From the NCBI GenBank assembly GCA_018389105.1, contig JACATO010000923.1:1178001-1242000 (forward strand): a stretch of DNA of 64,000 bases, given 5' to 3'. The translations under genes and the position numbers were made by a program. The notes beneath the pieces are model-generated. The model was not told the origin of the DNA and did not search any database. It saw only the letters and a program-made list of their open reading frames with translations. Below are positions 11,701 to 26,900 of this stretch, piece after piece. How positions within the stretch are numbered: the first letter of the stretch is position 1; every line of letters begins with the position of its first letter. The DNA is from Nautilus pompilius (Eukaryota; Mollusca; Cephalopoda; Nautilida; Nautilidae).

Positions 11701-14700
11701 AAACCAAATTGCAGGACCAGATAATTTCAAATCTTGCACCATGCTGTCGTGAACTTAATCTGGCTCTTTAGAAACACTCTGCTGATATTGCTTGTTTGGT
11801 TTTGACTTTGGGTAGCATTCCATGAAAAGTTTGCGGACCAAAACTGGGGATTCTCCATGTTGGTTTCAATTGTCAAACTTGTTCAAGGAAAAGAGAGTGT
11901 ACAATCTAATTGCCGAGGAATCGGGTAATGACGCACTGCAGTTGTCAGAAGATGGTTTATTTATACTCTCAAGCTTAACCCTGCACCTGCCAAAACTTGT
12001 CTTCACAAAAGACATGGTTACTGCTGTTTGTTGATGCTTTTTTTAATCTTCAACAATTCACATAAGGAGAACACTTATTCAAATGTGTTTTTGTCTAACT
12101 TGGGTGAAAAGAAATTAACAGACAGTCTCAGCACCCTATCTCACTATGATGTAAATTGAAATTCTAGAACTAGCAACTGGCAGGGTGAGGCAGTGCTTTG
12201 AATTTCCCTTTTGTGGCCAGACCAGTCTGGCTGATGGTGTGAATAAGTTTTTATCACTCTGTTGTTGTTTTTCTAAATCTCACAGCAGACTGAAATATAT
12301 CTATATAATACAAAGGCAGCCATAAATGTGGACTCTGCAGTAAAATAATTCATCGAGCATAAAGGAGGAAATTAGTGGAACAAGTCTTATGTAACAAGTT
12401 TGTAAAAAAAAAACTTTTAACACATATTGACATAATCATTTAGCTACATGCATATAGACAAAGTATGAAATATCTCGTCGGTGCATTCGCAAGTGTGGCC
12501 ACGGTGTGTATATGGCAGTAGAACTAGGTAGGGAGATACCAACAGAATATCAAAATAAACATGCAAAACAACTTTTATTTGAGAATTGTTTTATAAATAG
12601 TTAAAACTACAGTTTATTAAGAATTAAATACGTATCTGGATTATCTTTTAGATCACACTCATATGTGGTATTTAATATTTAGCTAAAAACAGGGCTTTAG
12701 CTCCTGCCTCCATATTTCCATAGAGCTTCTGAATAAACTCTGCGTTTCATTAAAAATTTCTTGAAGCGCTCATCATGGGCAGGCGCAATAAAAGTCCTCA
12801 CAAACTCTATTACATCCACACCACTGTTCTGGAACAGGCATGTTCTCGTTTTTGTTTGTTAATTGGACAGAACACACTTAGTAGTGTCATTATCTTATGA
12901 AGTAAAATTTCTGCCTGTTAATTCTGAGCCATATGGAAATGTAAGGCTGGTAAGAATTAGCTTGTAATCCTTCATAGTCAGTTTATTGTGGATTCTGACT
13001 CCATTTTTGCTTAATTAATCCTAAACTTGTGCAGAAATTTTGAGTTTTGATGTATTGGTAAATAAGACTTTGCTCTAATCATCAGGCAACAGATTTTGAA
13101 TTTATGTGCCCATTTATTTCTTGTGGTTAATTCCCTTTTTGTAGTAAAGGTGTACAAGAAGAAACTCTCTTTAATATCCCATTCATTTAGTCTGTCAAAC
13201 CAACCTTCAATTAATATCATTTCCTGCCGACTTTCTTCTGTTTCTTAAGTCTGTACTCTTAAAATATTGGTTACCATTTTTAGGTAGTTTTACCTTTTCT
13301 ACTGTCAGCCTACCTTTGCAATACATTATATGAAAGTACCTTCAAGCATATAAGTTTTCTTTGAATGTCTTTAGGAATCTTCTTTCTAGGCACCATTACT
13401 TATGTAATAGCGGTGTGTACAATGTATCTTATTTTCAACAATTGCAAGACACGTCACATGCTTCATGACCATTGATGGCCATGTGATGCCATTATATTAC
13501 AGGTTTCTAGCCACTAGTACACGGGCAGTTTACTGTGGATAATAAAAATCTGGCGAGGGTGTGGAGACAAGAGTTAAAGGCCCCCTCTTCAGCTAAAAGA
13601 CTCGTAGCAAATATTGAATAGAATTTCTGGTTGAAAGATATATTCCTATGCATTTTCCTATTCTTGATAAATGGTAATTTTAATTTTAAAATACTTATTA
13701 AATAAATAACTTTTTGCACATTTATTTTGGTATTCTGTTGGTATTCATACTTATTTTCAATATATTTGACAGACTTATCTTTAAAGGAAGACCTGAAACA
13801 ATGGCATGTGTGACATTTATAATGATGATAAAAGAATTACGGATATTGCGACTTAATTAATCACAATTACTTTAAGGTATCTGGTTTGTAAACAAATTCT
13901 AACAGAATTATATTTTTAAGTTTGAAAATTAAAACTTTCAGTTATTATCATTTGTCATGGCTGCTGTAGAAAGGATGTAAATCATATTAATTTTATTAAC
14001 ATTTCTTTCTCTAAAAAGGAAAAACATAATACACAATAAGCTGTGTTTACTACCATGCAAGATAATTCTTTTAGCTTATTAGAAATTTATTGCTTGAGTG
14101 TACTGTTTAAAATGATTCAGAATTTACAAATTCATTTACCTCTTTATTGGTGCCTAGTACTTCACAGAATTTTCTTTGTTACTTTGAATTTTTCATAAAC
14201 TTGGTTTTGAAACTTAGGACCTGAAATACATGAGTGGTGAATTGAGTTAAAGGAATGAATTAGAATTAAAAAATAGTGCATCCTGTCCTCATGGGACAGA
14301 GACATCAGGTTTCTCTCTGACTGGGCTGATCTGGCAGATTAGCAAACATTTCCTAGTCTCTTAATTGAAAGTTTGCTAGACATTCTTTATATGAAAAGCC
14401 ACTATATGTTCTTTTCTTTGCTACAGATATTTTAAAATCTCATGATAGGTTAATGTTTTTATTTTACTTTTCAATTTTTGAAAAAATGTTTGCAGAAGAA
14501 GAGGAAGAAGTAAATACAGAGCCATCAAACCTGAAGTAACCAGTGCCTTAAAGAAAATCAAGGTAGCACATTTTTGATAATAAATTTATTGAGTACCAGC
14601 ACTGAAACTTTATTCATTTTTCACAATTGTAACGGATTCTGGTGGTCAGAAAAATAATATGGAAGGGCTGTGGTATGGTTCTCCTCTCTCTCTCTCCAGC

Positions 14701-14920
14701 TCTCTCTCTCTCCAGCTCTCTCTCTCTCTCTCCATCTCTCTCTCTCCAGCTCTCTCTCTCTCCTCTCTCCATCTCTCTCCAGCTCTCTCTCTCTCTCCAG
14801 CTCTCTCTCTCTCTCCATTCTCTCTCCATCTCTCTCTCTCTCCTCTCTCTCCATCTCTCTCCATTCTCTCTCCATCTCTCTCCTCTCTCCATCTCTCTCT
14901 CCATCTCTCTCTCTCTCCAG

Positions 14921-14952
<32 letters not shown>

Positions 14953-17900
14953 GCTCTCTCTCCATCTCTCTCTCTCTCTCTCTCCAGCTCTCTCTCTCTC
15001 TCCATCTCTCTCCATCTCTCCATCTCTCTCTCTCTCTCTCCATCTCTCTCTCTCTCTCCTCTCTCCATCTCTCTCTCTCTCTCCATCTCTCTCCATCTCT
15101 CTCCATCTCTCTCTCTCTCTCTCTCTCCATCTCTCTCCCTTTATAAAGAACTTTAAAGTTTTTTTTGATTTAACATGAAAAGGGCTGATTGTTGATTGCT
15201 TTTAAAAAAAATCTAAAGTAGAATCATAGACCACCATTTACAACAACACAAAAAAAAAACTTATCAAGATTTTGACAGGTTGGGACGAGGAAAAAATCCA
15301 ACAAAACAGAGTGAAAAAGCAGCACAGCTGATGTAATAAAAACGCGTGGATTATATTCAAATCTCCGAATAGTTCTTAACACACTATTTTTTTAATAGTT
15401 ATAATGAAGAAAACTTTTCAATTTCTGTTTTTATCTATGCAAGTACACTAGGAAGATAAGTGCTTTTGTCAAGGCAGGCTGTCATATTTTTTTATATTAA
15501 CAAAATAGAGAGATCTTCTAGGAATTTCCTTTCTTTTACAAAAACTAACTTAAGACAAGATCACCAGACTTGTGATAGTTTATGAATGACAATGATATTA
15601 ATTTACTACTAGTGTAGAGTATAGGTTACAGTTTGCATGTGATATTAATGTATGGTATATCGTTGTCTTTCTTATTTAGAAGATAGATGCAAATAAAAAA
15701 GAAATTGTAATTTTGGTATGATACAGAATTTTATGTTCTATTAATTTAGGGGAAAAAAAAGAATTATTGGGGGGGGGGTTAATTAATTCTATTCTATTTA
15801 TTTTGTTGAAAAAATACTACATTACTGATTTCTAACAGTATCATAGACTTCACCTCATCTGTATTTCCTGGTTTAAACATTACAACGAAATCTACGTCAT
15901 GCTGCTTAGTTATATAAATGATATTTCCGTGTCAGTCATCTTTGCTTTAAACATGGTTAGTCTTTGTACTGTATGCAATTATTATTATGCGACCTATTGA
16001 CCTTGGTTAGCCTTTAAACGTATGGGTGTGTGTATAAAACAGAAAATTTTAAAATTGCTGTTGTATTGTAGGAAGATTATTGGCACGTGACAAGACATCT
16101 CTATTGACATCACGGTTTCTAACAGGCGAAAGACCCAATTTTGTCTTTTCGCAAACTTTAGTGTGGACCTGAATTTTATTTAGTGAGTTCTGTCAGACAT
16201 TTTCTTTTCACTACAGTAATTTGGCAGAAAGTTTTCTCTTTCGTTTTACAGATTCTATCTCTGATTTTTCAAGCTAACCAATTTCTTAAAACAGTTGATT
16301 GAAACTGTATCACACAGAGAAAACAAAAGCTAAAAGTTAATGTGTGTGTATTTTGCTGAACTTTTCTGAAGGGATAGTGTTCAGGTGAGAAAGGTTTACC
16401 TAATATCTTCTCCTGCAGTTGCTACTGTAAATTTCTTTTCCTGTGAAGAACTAATGTCTCCTGAGATCCCATATCTTCTGTGACCAGCTGCTTATACCAT
16501 CTACACTACATCACATGCACTTTGTTATGGTTATAAACTACCCAGTTTGGAAATAGTTCATTTTTATTACATTTGTTGCATAAACATTTTTTTTACAGGA
16601 CTATGGAATTAACCCAAGGACTGGAAAACATCCATGTGACCCCGAAGTCCATTTACAGTGGGAATCTTTTCCTGAATCAGTTCATCCTAGTCAAGGTCAG
16701 TACAATGATTTCTTTCATGAAAGTTTATTGAATATTACTCCTAAGTTAAAAGAAAATTCAATAGCTATCACATTCATTAGTAAAGTGTTCCTGCTGATTT
16801 TATATTTTCATATTCACAATGTTGTTTGTTTCCAGTAGTAAAGGAAACCTTAATTATCCCATCTATGTTAATATGAAATTTTGGTCTAAATTCTGTTTTT
16901 GAAAGTTTACACATTTGAGGAATAAGAAATTAAACTACTATTTTGCTGAAATAAATACTCTGATTTTTTTTAAATAGATAAAATGGTTTTAAAAAATGTC
17001 TCAGAAATATTTTGTTATATAAGTGTTTAAATGAATGACAAATATTTAAATTTTAAGGAGATTTATTTTTAGAAGTTTCTAAATGATTGTATGCATTGCA
17101 TCCACTTCTTATGGTTACCATGGTTTTTATCTGTCTAGGGGGACTGACTTTTAGCCGAGCTTCAAAGAAATGTCAGCAGTTAGAGAACATCATCACTGCT
17201 GTGGCAACGATTGCGAGACCAGGGGACATAATTGTGGATTTCTGTAGTGGTGGTGTATGTGTGGTTTCTTCATTTTTCAGAAGCAAAATCATCACTTTTT
17301 TAATAGGCTCTGTGTCTTTGTTTGCGTTTTTAGCGAAGACATCACGCCGAAGCCATTGATTGCTTCTGCTGAGAAGTGGGTATCAGTCTAAACACGATTA
17401 TATGTGCTTATGTTTTAAAATGTAAATTGGTTTTGCTAAATTATGTTATGAAAATTCCATTTCAAAACCTGTCTGCTTGAATTTTGTTTAGGAATGGTAG
17501 CCATTTTGTTTCTATGAACATTTTATTTGTCATGAAGTTACATACCTAGTAGAAACTTTTGAAAAAATTTGTCTGTTAGTTCTAGCATACTGTTAAGTTT
17601 TGATTATTTAAAAAAGAAAAAAAAACACTCACCTACAGCCATGGTCAAAAGTTTTTAGAAATTTAACAAAATCTGCTTTCATATGAAGCCCACCAGGCTC
17701 AGCCACCTTTTGGGTACTTGAGATGGAGTCATCACGCCTGTCATCAGGTTTTTTTTATCTGTCTGCATGTTAAGTTTACAATTGTCGCATTTTCTAGTTC
17801 TAGTCAGTTCCCCATTAGCAAACTTGCCCACTCTCCCAATTTCGGCGGGAGTCTCCCAATTTTTAAACAATCTCCTGTCCTCCCACTTCTTTGGTAAAAA

Positions 17901-20900
17901 AGACTCATTTCTCCCGAGTTTTAAGAACCCTCCCTATAAAATGTGAAAACAACCCGATTTTTTGTCACCCATAGTCTACATTTCACAAGTTTCGTATTTT
18001 GACCAATCAGAAATCGGCAAACCTATCACCCCGTTGTGTATGGCTCACACTATCGTCATCCACCATTTGAACCTATAGCCACACACCACTCCGTAGGCTT
18101 GTCTCCCACAATGTCATAGGTCTCTTCTTGACAATTCAACCCTGGACAGGTTGTTGACATGTAAAGGCAATAGAACAGAGGACTGTCATGCCTACAAACC
18201 AAGTAGGACAACTTTGAAAACAGCAAAGTCAGCCTGTGTTACCTACAATAAAGAATTAACACTTGGACATGAGTCAGAGCATGACTGGTTACATTCGAGT
18301 AAATTTAGAGACAGATAATCACAAGTGTTTCCGTTTTCTTTGTTCTTTGTTTACATTTTCGAGCGCTTCGCAACTCAGATTGCCAAAGTCTCCCCCATGA
18401 AAATTTTGGAAAGTTGGCAAGTATGCATTAGGAATGTGGAAAACTACAAAGCAGTACATAACCTCTGCATTGATATAAAGCAGGCTTAATTCAACTTTAT
18501 CAAAAAAATTTATAAAACTCAAGGTTGATAGTCATTATTGGAAACTTGGTGTTTTTATTTGGTTTTATATTGTTTTCTTGTTCTTATTCACTCAGGGTCA
18601 CCTTGGAATTGTTATTGCATACAAGTTACCAAAATGCCAGGTAAATTCTTCTGTCCATCTCTCCTAGTCTAGATATTGTTAAAGTAAAATATTTTTTTTG
18701 CTGTATCACTGCATGAATTTTTTCTAATGTATTGTTTTCCTCTAATAATAAACCTGCTAAAGTAGTGTGTGTTTATACAGTTGTCTCCCGGTATTTGCAG
18801 GGGTTACGTTCCTAGAGCACCCGTGAAGAGTGAAAAACCGCGAATATTAGACATGGTACACTAAAATGCCTACAAATGCCTATAAACATCAAAATATAAC
18901 GTGACATATAATAAAAAAATATAAGTAAATATATAATAATAATTTAATAAAAAATACAGTAAAATGTACGGGTATTCACTAATAATGGATGATATTGATT
19001 GAAGATGATGATGATGAATAAGCTGTGCAGTATGATGAAGATAATGACTGCATAGCAAAGCAGAGGATTTAAAGCTCCTTAGGTGGCGCTTCAGGAGTCG
19101 TATCTTCGTGCAAGCTTTCTTGGTGGGCTTGAGGAACATTGTGATGGGAAGTTGCTGCTGCTGTTGCTTCATGGTGGTGAGGAGGGTTTTATATGTCTGC
19201 ATGGCAGCATCGATGGCATTTTTAAATTGAGAGACCAAATCATATAGGGATCCCATGTTTCAGCCTTCCCTTGCAACTCCTTTGCTGTCCTCATAAGGTC
19301 GGACAGATATTCCAGTGTCAGGCCGCCCTCCTCTTGCTCTGGATCTGTCGCTTCCTCCTCCTCTTCGCTGGCAGACTTCATTAACTCCAACAAATCCTCA
19401 TCCGTCAGGGGTTCAGAGTGGCCATTGATGCGGTTGTTGACTTCATCTTGCGTGATGTCGTCAAAACCTTCACCAAGTACCTTTGCCAGTCTCGCCGCCT
19501 TGTCAACAGCCTCGTGCTGAATTTCTTCAGGTGAGAAGCCCTTGTAGTCATGGACACACTCTGGCCACACCTTCCAGCATGCATTGAGGGTTTCTTTTTT
19601 CATGTCCTTAAGAGCAGCTTGGATGACTGACAGGCTCGTTGTGATCGTGAAGTTACGCCAATACCCCTTTAACGTGAAATTCTCGTCTGAGTCATTTGCA
19701 TCCACAAGGTGTTGGAGAGAGTTCCGATTGTAAAGTGCCTTGAAGGCACGGATCACGCCTTGATCTTAGGACTTTAAGAAACACGCTGCGAAAAACACAG
19801 AGAAACACTCGAGATAGCTACACACAATAAACTGGGATGATGCTGGGCTGTGTCTGCCTGAGACAGGGCCTTGTGGGCAGCAGCCAATCAGCAGCAAGGA
19901 GAAATGAATAACGCTCTCGGATTGGCTACTTTCAACCCTCCACCCAATAGCGTTTATTTTATATTGATATTTTGCTGAATTTACATTAGTATTTATATTA
20001 CAAAATTAGTAAATTATATTGTTATTAATAATTTAGCGTTAAAAAGCATGAAAAAATATATATTGCCACGAAAAAAGCCATTAAAAAAATCGTGGAAGAT
20101 ATTTGCAATTCTGCGGGGGTTTCCACAAACAGTTATTAGTTAGGTTCTAAGGAAAATTCCACGAATAACCGGGGCCGCGAATGCCGAACCACGATTACGC
20201 GGGGGTGGACTGTATTCTTCTTTCCATTGTAGCATATATATCCAGCAGGCCCCATGAAAACAAATCATCTTGTTTGACCGAGACTATAAAATGAAACATT
20301 ACATACATTAGCACTGTAATATGTCATCTTTTTAAGATAAATCTTTAGCAATGTTACGGTAGGCACATGCTTAATAATCGTCCTTTTAATCTGTTATCTG
20401 ATGAATTTAATCTAAACTTCTTGTTTTTATGGGTTTTTCCAAAGTTTTTTTTAACAAACTATCATTGTGTTATTTATAAAAGAAACAGGAATTTCATATA
20501 TTTGCATAAATGGTGAAGTTGTTTTCAGTTTTGAATTTTCTGCTATTTCTTGCAAACATTTAAAGTTTCTATTGATACTATCTGAAATGATTTGGATTTT
20601 TAAAATTATTATTATTAATCCATGAAACATTAAGAAAATACCTATAGACTACAGCACAATCCCTATGAGAGTGCTAACCAAGACATTGATAAACAAATAC
20701 TTCTAATTGTTTAAGTGTTCATGTCACTCACTTACATTTGACACTTTTTTATTTAAGTTATTTCTTATCAATCTATCAAATGCTTTTATACTTTCCACAG
20801 CCTGAGTATCAATTACTCTAGTGGTATCCAGTCAGGTTGGTTTTGAACTAAAGTTTTCTAGCACATGTATGTTGTATTCATGCATATTTTTTTCCCCAGG

Positions 20901-23900
20901 TTTATTTGATTGAAAACAAGGAGGAGTCTTTGTTACTTGCTAAATCTCGAGTGGACAAACTGAAGCTGCAGAATGTCACCTTGTATCAGGTATGATAAGG
21001 CTGTCTCTCTCAAAACGCAGCCCCCATCACACCATAACCGATATTTTTTGTTGAAATAATATAGCTAACTTCATATAAGCCTATGGACGCAGGAAATAAT
21101 ATGCACATCTGAAATCTATGGTAGATAACACAAAGAAGTATGCTTTTGTGCAAAAGGTAAGCAACAGATCGTTTGCCTAGAAAAAATTGGTGGTGCTTTT
21201 TGTCACTTATTGTTCAGGCAGTAAGATTTAACATTTTTCCGAAAGTTAGTAAAATTCTAAAGCTTGTTCTCAGGTTCTTTTATTGCTACACCTCGATGCA
21301 GCCGGGAATAGAAAGCATCTAGCAATCTCTGCATCTGAGAAAGTGCTAATGATGAGCTATGAGCATGTTGAAAGCTGCTCACATGATCACAGATGCCTCC
21401 ATTATCTTTGGCTTCCAATTTTGGGAATTTATTTGCGTATATTGGTAATTCCGTAGTGTTTGAAGCAGTTTGAGGTTGGGAATAGTAATAGGCATGACTA
21501 TGTCCTGAAATAAGCAAAGATTAAAAAGAAATAGAGAACATCTAGGTCGAAGTTGGCACCAGAGTCAAACACAGTAAGCCTATTCCAATAATGTGCTTTC
21601 AGATTTTTAGATGAGTTGGGAATCATATTAGTGAGGGGACCAGATGACTTTCACATTGAGATCCTGGACTTATGGATAAACAGAGCAGATGTCAATCACA
21701 AGCGAAATCTTTCCACTTTTACTATTCCTTTTCAAATTCAATTTTGGAAACCTTTTTCAAAGAGAATTGATGTCATTCAAGACTTATTATTATTCAAGTT
21801 AGAAATGGATATTGGCATTTCAGAATCATTAAAGTCTTGGTTTTTCCAATTACTAAAATTGGTCATTTTTTCTTTTGTCATACTAGCTCCTAAAACCACT
21901 ATATTCTATTTTTTATTTGTCTTTTTATCATAACCTTTTCCATTTTTGAAAACAAGGAATTTTTCTGACATTAGCTTTCCAAAACAAAATTTTTCTTTTT
22001 TTTTTGTTTTCATCCACATTAAAGATGTTCTCAGGATTGTGATGTTAATGGACAGATTCAGATGGCTATCAGTTCTCCAGCTGTGAGCAGTCACACAACT
22101 GCTCTCATACCACTCAAAATAGCCTAGGTAATGATATGTTTGGCCTTCCGATGATTGATCTACCCATCGCTGATTTCAGCATCCTCTTAACCGAAAGCCC
22201 TAGCAAAACCTATGTTGCTTTCTCGTGCATTTGCACATCTAAGACAGAAGAACACAGTCAACATCTTCAAGTTTTTGATTTCCACTTTATTTTTTCTGCT
22301 GAAAATATGTGCATTCTAAAAATTTTTCTTTCGATGTCTGTCAGTTGCCCAGAATTTTATTAATTGAGTTCAAATTACTGATTTGTTGGATTTTTTGTGT
22401 GAGTATTTCTGACAAATAATGAAATCTGACTTTTGTTTTGAATACATTTTGAAAACTTTTGAATGAAAAGTTAGCTGAAATAGTAGACAACTGAACAATT
22501 GTTGCAAACCAATCGTTTACATACACACTGGAAAATACCAAATTGTCACATGATTATTGAATAGATTATCAGAAATGGAAATTCCGCATCACGATACAAC
22601 TGAATAATTCACTATCTTCCTACCCAAAGCAATGGTTACACAGGGTTCAAAAATTCATACGCAGTTTATGCAAAACATACATTTTTTTTTGCAGGTATTT
22701 GAAAACTGTATGCGCTTATGTGAAATATGCAAAGTTGATGGTATTCTGTTGTACCAAGCCAAAGTTTACCTAAGCATGGTGGTCGTTAGCTATAAATTAA
22801 TAATGTTTGTGTTTTTATGGTTTGTAAGCTAAATGATAGACTATTGCTCTCGATAAGATTTTCTTTTTGTTCATCTTGTTTGGTTAATTCATTAGTACAT
22901 TAATATAAAACAGCAGAACATACTTTAGACTTCAGTAACATTTACTCATCACTTTATATGTAAATTATAAATTTGTTTTGGATGACTCCTGATTGGTGGC
23001 CAGCATCTTGTTCTGATTCCAAGCTGCAAATTCAAGAATTTCTATTCCCTAAATTTGCATTTTTTGCCTACCTCCGTCTTCTATACATTTTTTTGGAGGC
23101 TTTCATTTGAAAGCACACTAAGAAATGTTCTCTGTTGGTTTGTACATTGGTTATTATTGCTACCATACATTCATGAGCAGTTGTTTAAAATCTTTTAAAC
23201 AGATTTTAATGGGATTTACTTTTGTTTAACTTGGTCATTTATTTATGGAAAAGAAAACTGAGTACAAACTTTTTTTGGTACAACTTCGAGAAGCCAAAAA
23301 TAACATTGTTTTTAAAACAAGTGTTTACTAAAACAATGCATACGATACTAAACTGATGAACCATAATCAATCTGATAAAATAGATAACTTATATTTAAAC
23401 TGGTGGTTATGATTCAATGATATAATACCCCATCTTTCATACATTACTAACATATCAGTTCATATAATTAATTACATGCGTATTAGCATATGAATGAGAA
23501 AATGCTTGGTGAATTGTTTCATCAATGAGAGCATGATTTATGGCTGCCATTGATACCCCCTTTGCAACAGATCACTTATGGTGTTTTTCATTTGAAAGAT
23601 TTATATCCTGCTCTAGAGAAAATCTGTAACGAAATAGTTTCTAAAATGTGCATCTATAAAGCAGTTTGCTGGTGGGATTATAGAAAATGAAATTTTACTT
23701 CACTATAGTTGCGGGTGTTTTTGTTTGGTTACTGTCTTACTGGAAAGATTTTGCTACCACCTTGTAAGTTTCTACAGGTAACTAGCACAATATACACGGC
23801 CCACAGACAACAGCTCAGTTGATGCAGTGTTGTAGAATGCACATGAACAGATGGGCTATGTTAGGTACCGGACTGTTGTCTGAAAAAGAAATATATAATC

Positions 23901-26900
23901 AGGTGTACATTTTTAAATCAGTTATTTGAAAAATGTTTCGCTTCTCTCCATATTTCTAAACTTATGAATAAACCATGATTCAAAATGTTTTGTTTAAAAT
24001 ACTAGCAAATTTACAAAGCATTTATGCATTATAAATGCACTAACAGAAGCTATTCATTCTTTCATCATTATTTTTTGTGCCTGTATATTTGTAAACTCTT
24101 AGTGATATTTTAATAGTCTTCAGCGCTGAAATACCAGGATGACAACTTTATTCTAGCTGTTTCCAAAAGAAAAAGACAGAAGTACAAATTAAGAATTACC
24201 TTCTAGTTTTAGAATTAGTACAGGAAGACCCCGAGTTACGTAATATGCGACTTATGTAAACAATTCCCGTAATCCCAAAATTTACGTTGTGTTAGCAGAG
24301 CACTGTGCGGTCGTTTCCGCAAATTGTGCAAAGTTTCTGTGATGCTGTTACGTGATCTCCCTCTCTCGCATGCATCACACACACATTCTCTCGTTAGACA
24401 CTCTACACACAAAGCATCTCATGCATCACTCGTAGTTTTTCTTTGAAAATTTTCGTTTTCTAGTGATTTATTTGCCCTAATTATGACTGAAAAGGGGCAA
24501 AGTGGTGGCAAAAGTGCTGAGCCCACTCAAAAACACACTAAAATAGACTTAGAAATGAAAATAAATAAATATGAAGGTGGACAATCTTTATCAGCCTTTG
24601 CACATGAACTAGGTTTTTCGGTGTTGACAGCGAATACTATAGTTAAAGGTGCTGTCCGCATCAAAGAACATGTGAAAGGATCTGCACCTCTAAAGTCTAC
24701 AGTAATATCGAAACAGCATGCTGGTGCTATTTATGAAATGGAAAAATTGCTTGCCATGTGGATGAAAAAGGCATGTTCCATTAAGCCTTTATGCGATTCA
24801 GGAAAAAGCATAAAGCCTTTACGCAGACATTAGTGAAAAGCACGCGGATACTCCGAAAAGTTTTGTGGCTAGCAATGGTTGGTTTTATAGGTTTAAAAAT
24901 CGCGCTGGCTTTCATAATGTTAAAGTGAGTGGTGAGGCTGCTAGTGGCAATGTTAATGAAAGAAATAATTTAAAAAAGGTGGTTATACGACACAACAAGT
25001 GTTCAATGTTGATGAAACGCGGTTATTTTGGGGAAAAAGGGCTAACCGCACGTACATTTCAGTGTAAGATAAAACAATGCCAGGGTTCAAAGCAGCGAAG
25101 GATAGACTAGTGCTTTTATTTGGGGAAAATGCGTCTGGTGACTTTAGGCTTAAACTGGTGTTTCTTCACCATTCCGAGAACCCACGTGCGTTCAAAGGGA
25201 TCAGTAAGGCAACACTTCCCGTTCATTATCGTTCAAATCCAAAAGCATGGATTTTTTGTAATATGTATACTGTATATTTACACATGTATGCTAGGCGATT
25301 CCAACTTAGGTAAAACTTGACTACATAAGGGACTCTAGAACGGAACCCTTACGTAAGTAGGGGTCTTCCTGTATTAGAAATTTTTGCATTGAAGATATTT
25401 CCTCCATCTAAATAGTAGGTACCTTAATCTTGTAACTGCTTTTGTTGGCTAACTTATATGAAACAATTCCCCCTCTTTCTTTCCATTATGGATTTTTATA
25501 AGACTTATCTTTTTTATTAATAACCTTATGATGCAATGGATTGTGCTGCCAGAGAAGTTGATCAGTCATTATGGTGCTAACCAACTCTGAAACTGTGTGC
25601 ATAAATACACTTTTAACCCATTTGCATGAACCATAGTAGCTCATTACAACTAAGCTGAATTGTTATTTGACTACATTGGTTAGTTATATCTTGAATTTTA
25701 AAAAAAAAATTTTTTTTTTTCAGTGCAACATGGATTACTTTCTTGGAAGATTTGACCTTGGTGTATGCCTACATGCCTGTGGTGTGGCTACGGACATGGT
25801 GCTTCAAAAATGCCTTGACAACAATGCTGCTTTTGTTATCTGCCCCTGTTGCTATGGTGCTATACAGTGCACTCATCATATTTCCTACCCAAGAAGTCAT
25901 CTATTTCGGAAAGCTAATATTTCAGACAAGGTAGGTAGATTTGCCATTGATTCCATTATGCAAAGAAAAATTTTTATCAATTTTTAAACATAATTATGCA
26001 TTAAACTTAGTAAGCAAATACTGCCTTTAGTAAAAATAGTGTACAAGGATTCTTGAATACCTGTCTCTCTTTGTTTACCTGACTTTATTACAAACACTTT
26101 CTGAAACTTGGTATTTTATTAATACTGTTACACTACTGTGTTTGTGGCACATACCAGATAAAAGTGTAACATCAGCTTACTGTGACTAGCCCATTTTAAA
26201 CACATCTACATGGGCACTTGTAAAATAAGAATTTGGAATTATTTTTGTTGTCTGTATTCTGTAGAAAATAACAGTAAGAAAACTTTAAATTCAGCCAACT
26301 TAATCTTCAGTAGAAAAATTAAATTGAAAAAGAAAAGCCAGAGTGGTTTCTTTTTTTCTTTAAAATATATTTTCTGTTAATCATATGTACATATCTAGAG
26401 TATGTGTACACAGATTATCATGTTCTTTTGTAATTGGCATACCCTTAATTCCATAAGCTATCGTTGTCTTTTGGAAGTTAAAATGATCTTGGCTTTTATC
26501 CAGTAAAATGATTATGTATAATATAATGTACACATTCATGCTGACAGTTTTATTTTCTATGATCATGACCTTTTTACTTGTAAATCTTTTTTATTTTAAA
26601 ACAAATTTTTCTAGGACTTCCTAACTCTTGGTCATGCTGCAGACCAAACAGAGGTAAATACAGCACTGGCCGATCAAGGTACTTCTGCGTCTTCTGTTTT
26701 CTCTCTCTCTCTCTCATTTTTTTCAAGAGTAATGTTTTGTTTGTGCTTGTTTTTTTGTTGTTCTTTTTTTAAATTTTATTTCTACTCAAAATTTTAAAAA
26801 AAAAGGAAAGAATTAGCTAAAATAATGTGGCAAAATGGGAACCATGAGATCACGATGTTAACTGCTGATTGTGTGGAGGCCTTGAGTTCTTGAAACTCTC

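Noticed and set aside
14614-15178. Long open frames in all readings (Ser/Leu-rich plus, Arg/Glu-rich minus)
   Set aside because: They are by-products of the TC dinucleotide tract, which cannot easily produce stop codons.
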